DNA of 64,000 nt from Omphiscola glabra (lineage: Eukaryota > Mollusca > Gastropoda > Lymnaeidae): NCBI GenBank assembly GCA_964017045.1, contig OZ024806.1, positions 22,553,088 through 22,617,087 of the forward strand. The letters are read 5' to 3'. Numbering within the stretch: position 1 is the first letter of the stretch; each line of letters starts with the position of its first letter. The notes beneath the pieces were generated by a model. That model saw only the letters and a program-made list of their open reading frames with translations, was not told the DNA's origin and searched no databases. Positions 60,373 to 64,000 of this stretch are shown here, piece by piece. The position numbers and the translations under genes were made by a program.

Positions 60373-63160
60373 TTTTTATTTTAACGCGTTTTTCACCATC
60401 TTGGGAGCACTTGCCCAGCTTGCGTTCTCCGAAGAATAGCTCTTTAGGGAAACGGTTGTCTTCCATAAGGGCTACGTGTCCAGCCCAAAGGAGTTGAGAT
60501 TGCATAATTGTAGTGAAGATCCTACGTATGTTCTCTCTAAGCATGAGTTCCGTGTCAGGCACTTTGTCTTGTCACCTGATGCCGAGGTGTTTCCTGGGTC
60601 ATTTTATGTGATAGTGGTTTAGTTTCTTGTCGTGACGCTGGCAGATTGTCTACGTTTTACATCCGTAGAGCAATGTCGAGAAGACTGCTGTGCTATTGGC
60701 ATTGATCTTTGTTTCTCGTCTGATACCTCTCCTGCCCCAAACAGTGCTGTGGAGTCTGCCAAACATTGCACTAGTTTTTGCGAGTTTGGCAATTATTTAG
60801 TCATTCGTGATGACAGATATGGAGAGGGTGCTTCCCAGGTAGGGAAAGTTATCCACTGCGTTTAGACGCTGTCCACTAACTGTGATGGCGGGTTCAATGT
60901 AGGGCTTACTGGGAGCTGACTGATACATCAGTTCAGTCTTCTTTGTGTTGATTGTGAGGCCAAAAGTTGTTGCAGGCCTCAGAGGTGATATCACCGCTGT
61001 ATTGCATGGCTACTTCTGTTGCAGCGTTGAAGGCACAATCATCCTCAAACAGAAGCTCCTTGAAAGTATTTTGTTTAACCTTGGTTTGAGCTTGAAGTCT
61101 CCTAAGGTTGAAGACTGATTGAATCAGTCCAAAAACGGATTGGCAAGCCCGTGGATGAGACCTTTAACGTATCAGACTGTATTTCAGAATACATAACACT
61201 AAAGAATGTTGGAGCCAGGACACAGCCCTGCTTCACACCATTTGTGACAGGGAATGCTTGAGATGACCGACCGTTGTCCTGAATTTGGGCCATCATGCCA
61301 TCACGCAGCTGACGGATGATGTTCGTGAATTTGTCTGGGCATCCGAACGTCTTCATTATTTTCCACAGTCCACCCTTATTGACTCTGTCAAAAGCTTTAT
61401 TCAGGTCGATAAATGTCCGTATTTTGCTCCTGACATTTCTCATTGATATTCCTGGCAATAAACACCATATCAATAGTTACACATTATTTGCTGAAACTGC
61501 ATTGGCCTTCGGGTAGGAGACTTAGCTCCATATGTGCATCCAGGTGGTTCCGAAGAGTTTGGGCCAATTTGTTGCCTGTAATGGACAGCAGTGATATTCC
61601 GCGATGATTGTCGCAGGCCTGGCGGTTTCCTTTGTATTTGTACAGGGGAATAATTGAGGCATCTTTGAAGTCATGTGGTATATTTTCCGTCTTCCAGATG
61701 ATCTGGAATAGACGCAACAGCTTATCCTTCATCGCTTGTCTACCCCCCTCTGTAGATTTTGTCAGAAATCATGTAGGAGTCAAGTGCTTTGCCATAGGAC
61801 ATTTAGCTGATGTCTGTCTGTATCTCGACAAAAGTTGGAACAGCGTCCAGTTACTTGTTACTTGGAACCTGGGGCAGTCTTTCAATGGCCTCATCATTAA
61901 TGATAAAAGGCGTATTCGGCACACTATCAAAGTGTTCCGCTTATCTTTCCAAGATTTTCTCCCTGTTTGTGATGCGTGTAGAACCGTCTGCACTAAGGAG
62001 AGTGGAATAGCCAGAGGTGGTAACTCCATATATTTCTCTCAGGCCACTGTAGAAGTTTTTCATGTCTTTCTTGTTTGTAAAGCCCTGAATCTCATCAGCC
62101 TACCCACTCAGCCAGGAGTCTTGTATCTGGATCATGCTGCGGACGCTCCTCAGTGCAGCATTCTTTGCTGTTGACATCGGGTCATCATGTAGGGCCTTGC
62201 ACTCCCGACGATTTGCTCAAGTAGAATTTAGATCGCAGAATTTTTTTCATCAAACCAATCCCTTTGTTTCCCGTTAGAGGGTCAGGGCGTTCAGTGGCTG
62301 TGCTATACATCTTCTCATGAAGTGTGGTCCTCGCTGTTTCCGTGTCCTGGTTGTCCATTGTGTCGAGGCGTTCATCCAAGGTGTCAACAAGGGTTTGTCT
62401 CACATCAGGGATCTTCAGCTTACTGATGTTGAAGCGTTTCAGAGCATTGTTGGTTGTGGTCATCTCTATGATGTGGATTCTCATCTTTTAGACGATGAAA
62501 CGGTGGTCCGTCCAGCATTCTTCGCCGCACATGGTCTTAGTCACCATCGTCCTGCCAGTTACTGTTTCTAAATATGACATAAGCTATTGGGTGCAAGTGT
62601 TTTGATTTGGGTTGCATCCAGGAGCTCCTGTTACGCGTAGAAATGCGGACGTTTTTTGTTATTAGTAGACCAAGTTCAGCACAGGTCTGAAGTAGCAGTG
62701 GGGCGTTGCACGCTCCTACACCATATTTCCCAATCACTCTCCCAGGAGGTGTAGTCACTGACGACACGTGCACTGAAACCTCCAAGAATTATGGGTGTGT
62801 CAGCAGTCGGTGTGGAGCAGATGACAGAGTTCATGTCTTCATAAAACGTATCTATGGTCTCTTCTGTTTTTTTCATGGTGGGTGCATAGTCACTGACTAA
62901 AGTAGCAGACTTCGTTTCATGGCAGAGTGGTATTTTCATCGCCATGAGACGGTTATTGATGCCTTTATGAGAGCTTGTTCGTAAGACAGTTTTGACAGCA
63001 AATCTGACTCCAGCTTCTCGCCTAGTGTCGGGGTCAAATCCACTCCAGAAGAAAGAATAGCGATTAAGCCTTTCAGTGAGTTCACCTTAGCCAGAGATCC
63101 TGGTTTCATTGAGGGCGGCAATGTCCATGTTGTATCTGGCAAGTTCATGGGAAATGAGCG
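60373..63160 (-). pseudogene. Dead non-LTR retrotransposon (LINE) ORF2: endonuclease plus reverse transcriptase
   Basis: Minus strand. The endonuclease part lies at about 63150-62540: LARYNMDIAAL with NETRIS (63150-63095), later DYAPTMKKTEE and LLQTCAELGLLITKN. The reverse transcriptase lies at about 61730-61000: SIIPLYKYKGNR, NHRGISLL, FIDLNKAFDRVN and GVKQGCVLAPTFF. The catalytic [FY]xDD box reads FEDD near 61045 instead of FADD. C-terminal blocks follow (ELMYQSAPSKPYIEP, YLGSTLS near 60840; LLWAGHVALMEDNRFPKEL near 60470). Frame shifts and stops separate the blocks, so it is inactive. The 3' end is at about 60373, inside an intron of the VWC gene and antisense to it. The clade is not resolved. 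Confidence 0.9.
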
Positions 63161-64000
63161 TCGTGCATCGTTGAGGTTTTTTGTGGTGACCTGTCAAGCA
63201 GTAAGCGGGTGTTCATATGTGGTAATGTTAAGTGAAATATAGTTTATCTTTGTTTTTCGACAGCGAAATTGGGTCCCCCGCCAACCGCGGTTAGCCAGCC
63301 AGGATCTGAAGGATCAGGCAATGTTTAGGACACCTTTTCTAGCCACTCCCTCGTGCATGGAGGCGAGCAGTGCTGTCCTGAATAGGGCTGCTTAGACACT
63401 AAAGTTTTTGCAGAACTCCACGTATGCTTCAATCTGTGCACTAAGTGAAATTCGTCGCATACCCGTGGCCACAAGACTTGGGATGATGGTTGCTGGATGA
63501 TTGATGACTTGGGCGGATGACCTTGTTTAAAGTAAGAAAGAATTGCGCAGCGTTGAACTCACTCTCTCCTTTGGATCCACTGTGTTCAGTGTAAAGTCTA
63601 AATCAAGACGCCCGGTGATGGGTATGGATGCAGAGGATGACCAAGATGTTCTACGTGCCTCATATTGCTCTAGAAACTCCACGGTGCATTGCTGTAATAG
63701 CCATCACCTTCACGTTGAATCTAAATGGTCTCCTCCGCAGGATCCGTCGACGTCCAGGTAGGCAGGCCTAATTCACCAAGGTTTGATGTCCATCAGCTCC
63801 ATCATCTGGTTTAGCCTGCTAGTGGAATCCGTTGCCCAGGGTATGGACGCTCCTGCATGCTAACAGCTAAGGGGAGGCCATAACGGAGAGTTGAGTGACA
63901 GGAGATGATCAACGCAGACGAACTGCTCCTTGGAGCACAACCAATTCTCCAATCCTGTACACCCCATTATAGAAAGGAAAAAATAAATTTCTGAAGACAT
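63161..64000 (-). mobile_element. Probable 5' part of the same LINE
   Basis: Non-intronic, GC-richer sequence continuing upstream of the endonuclease on the minus strand, with no resemblance to VWC-module DNA. It is assigned to the LINE by continuity. No ORF1 domain was recognised, and the 5' boundary lies at or beyond the window edge. Confidence 0.45.

Noticed and set aside
61608..62174. Plus-strand 188-codon frame
   Set aside because: Antisense shadow of the LINE reverse-transcriptase region.

Overview
This is an animal (eukaryotic) genomic window. Genes are split into short exons with GT-AG introns, about 64% A+T by impression, and there are LINE, piggyBac, hAT and SINE remnants and an extreme load of minisatellites. 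Gene content (a beta-1,4-galactosyltransferase-family enzyme, a chain of VWC-like cysteine-rich repeats, a small secreted cysteine-rich protein) and an OC1-like hAT element point to a mollusc, most likely a heterobranch/pond-snail-type gastropod. That assignment is inference from content, not from a database match.

Layout: 1-4199 is a 25-bp satellite with higher-order structure. 4320-9360 is a near-continuous series of unrelated minisatellites (48, 21, 36, 23, 26 and 25-bp units) with no convincing gene. 9721-17953 (+) is a complete seven-exon beta-1,4-galactosyltransferase-like gene (418 aa) whose introns are packed with minisatellites; two of these arrays are built from the gene's own splice sites. 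18240-18431 is a 192-bp hAT MITE of the OC1 type with an 8-bp target duplication. 20435-21375 is a second, longer hAT-like element. 25161-27050 (+) is a three-exon gene for a 91-aa secreted six-cysteine protein. 27.6-38.5 kb is repeat-rich intergenic DNA with a dead piggyBac transposase (minus strand, about 30.74-32.22 kb) and a tRNA-derived SINE (36452).

38588 to beyond the window (+) is a secreted VWC-repeat gene. After a signal-peptide exon, every exon is phase 0-0 and encodes one 39-40 aa, six-cysteine repeat. Three exon types (A, B, C) lie in a module of about 2.71 kb that is tandemly repeated; the central modules are nearly identical in exons and introns, giving at least 23 exons and 894 aa in the window. 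A dead LINE (minus strand, from about 60373 to beyond 63150) sits in the intron after the last visible exon.

The most interesting signals are: (1) tandem repeats seeded on functional splice junctions in two unrelated genes (donor at 9856, acceptor at 14118, donor at 41171); (2) the exon-triplet array, a recently homogenised protein-lengthening array; (3) the OC1-like element, a family known for transfer across phyla.
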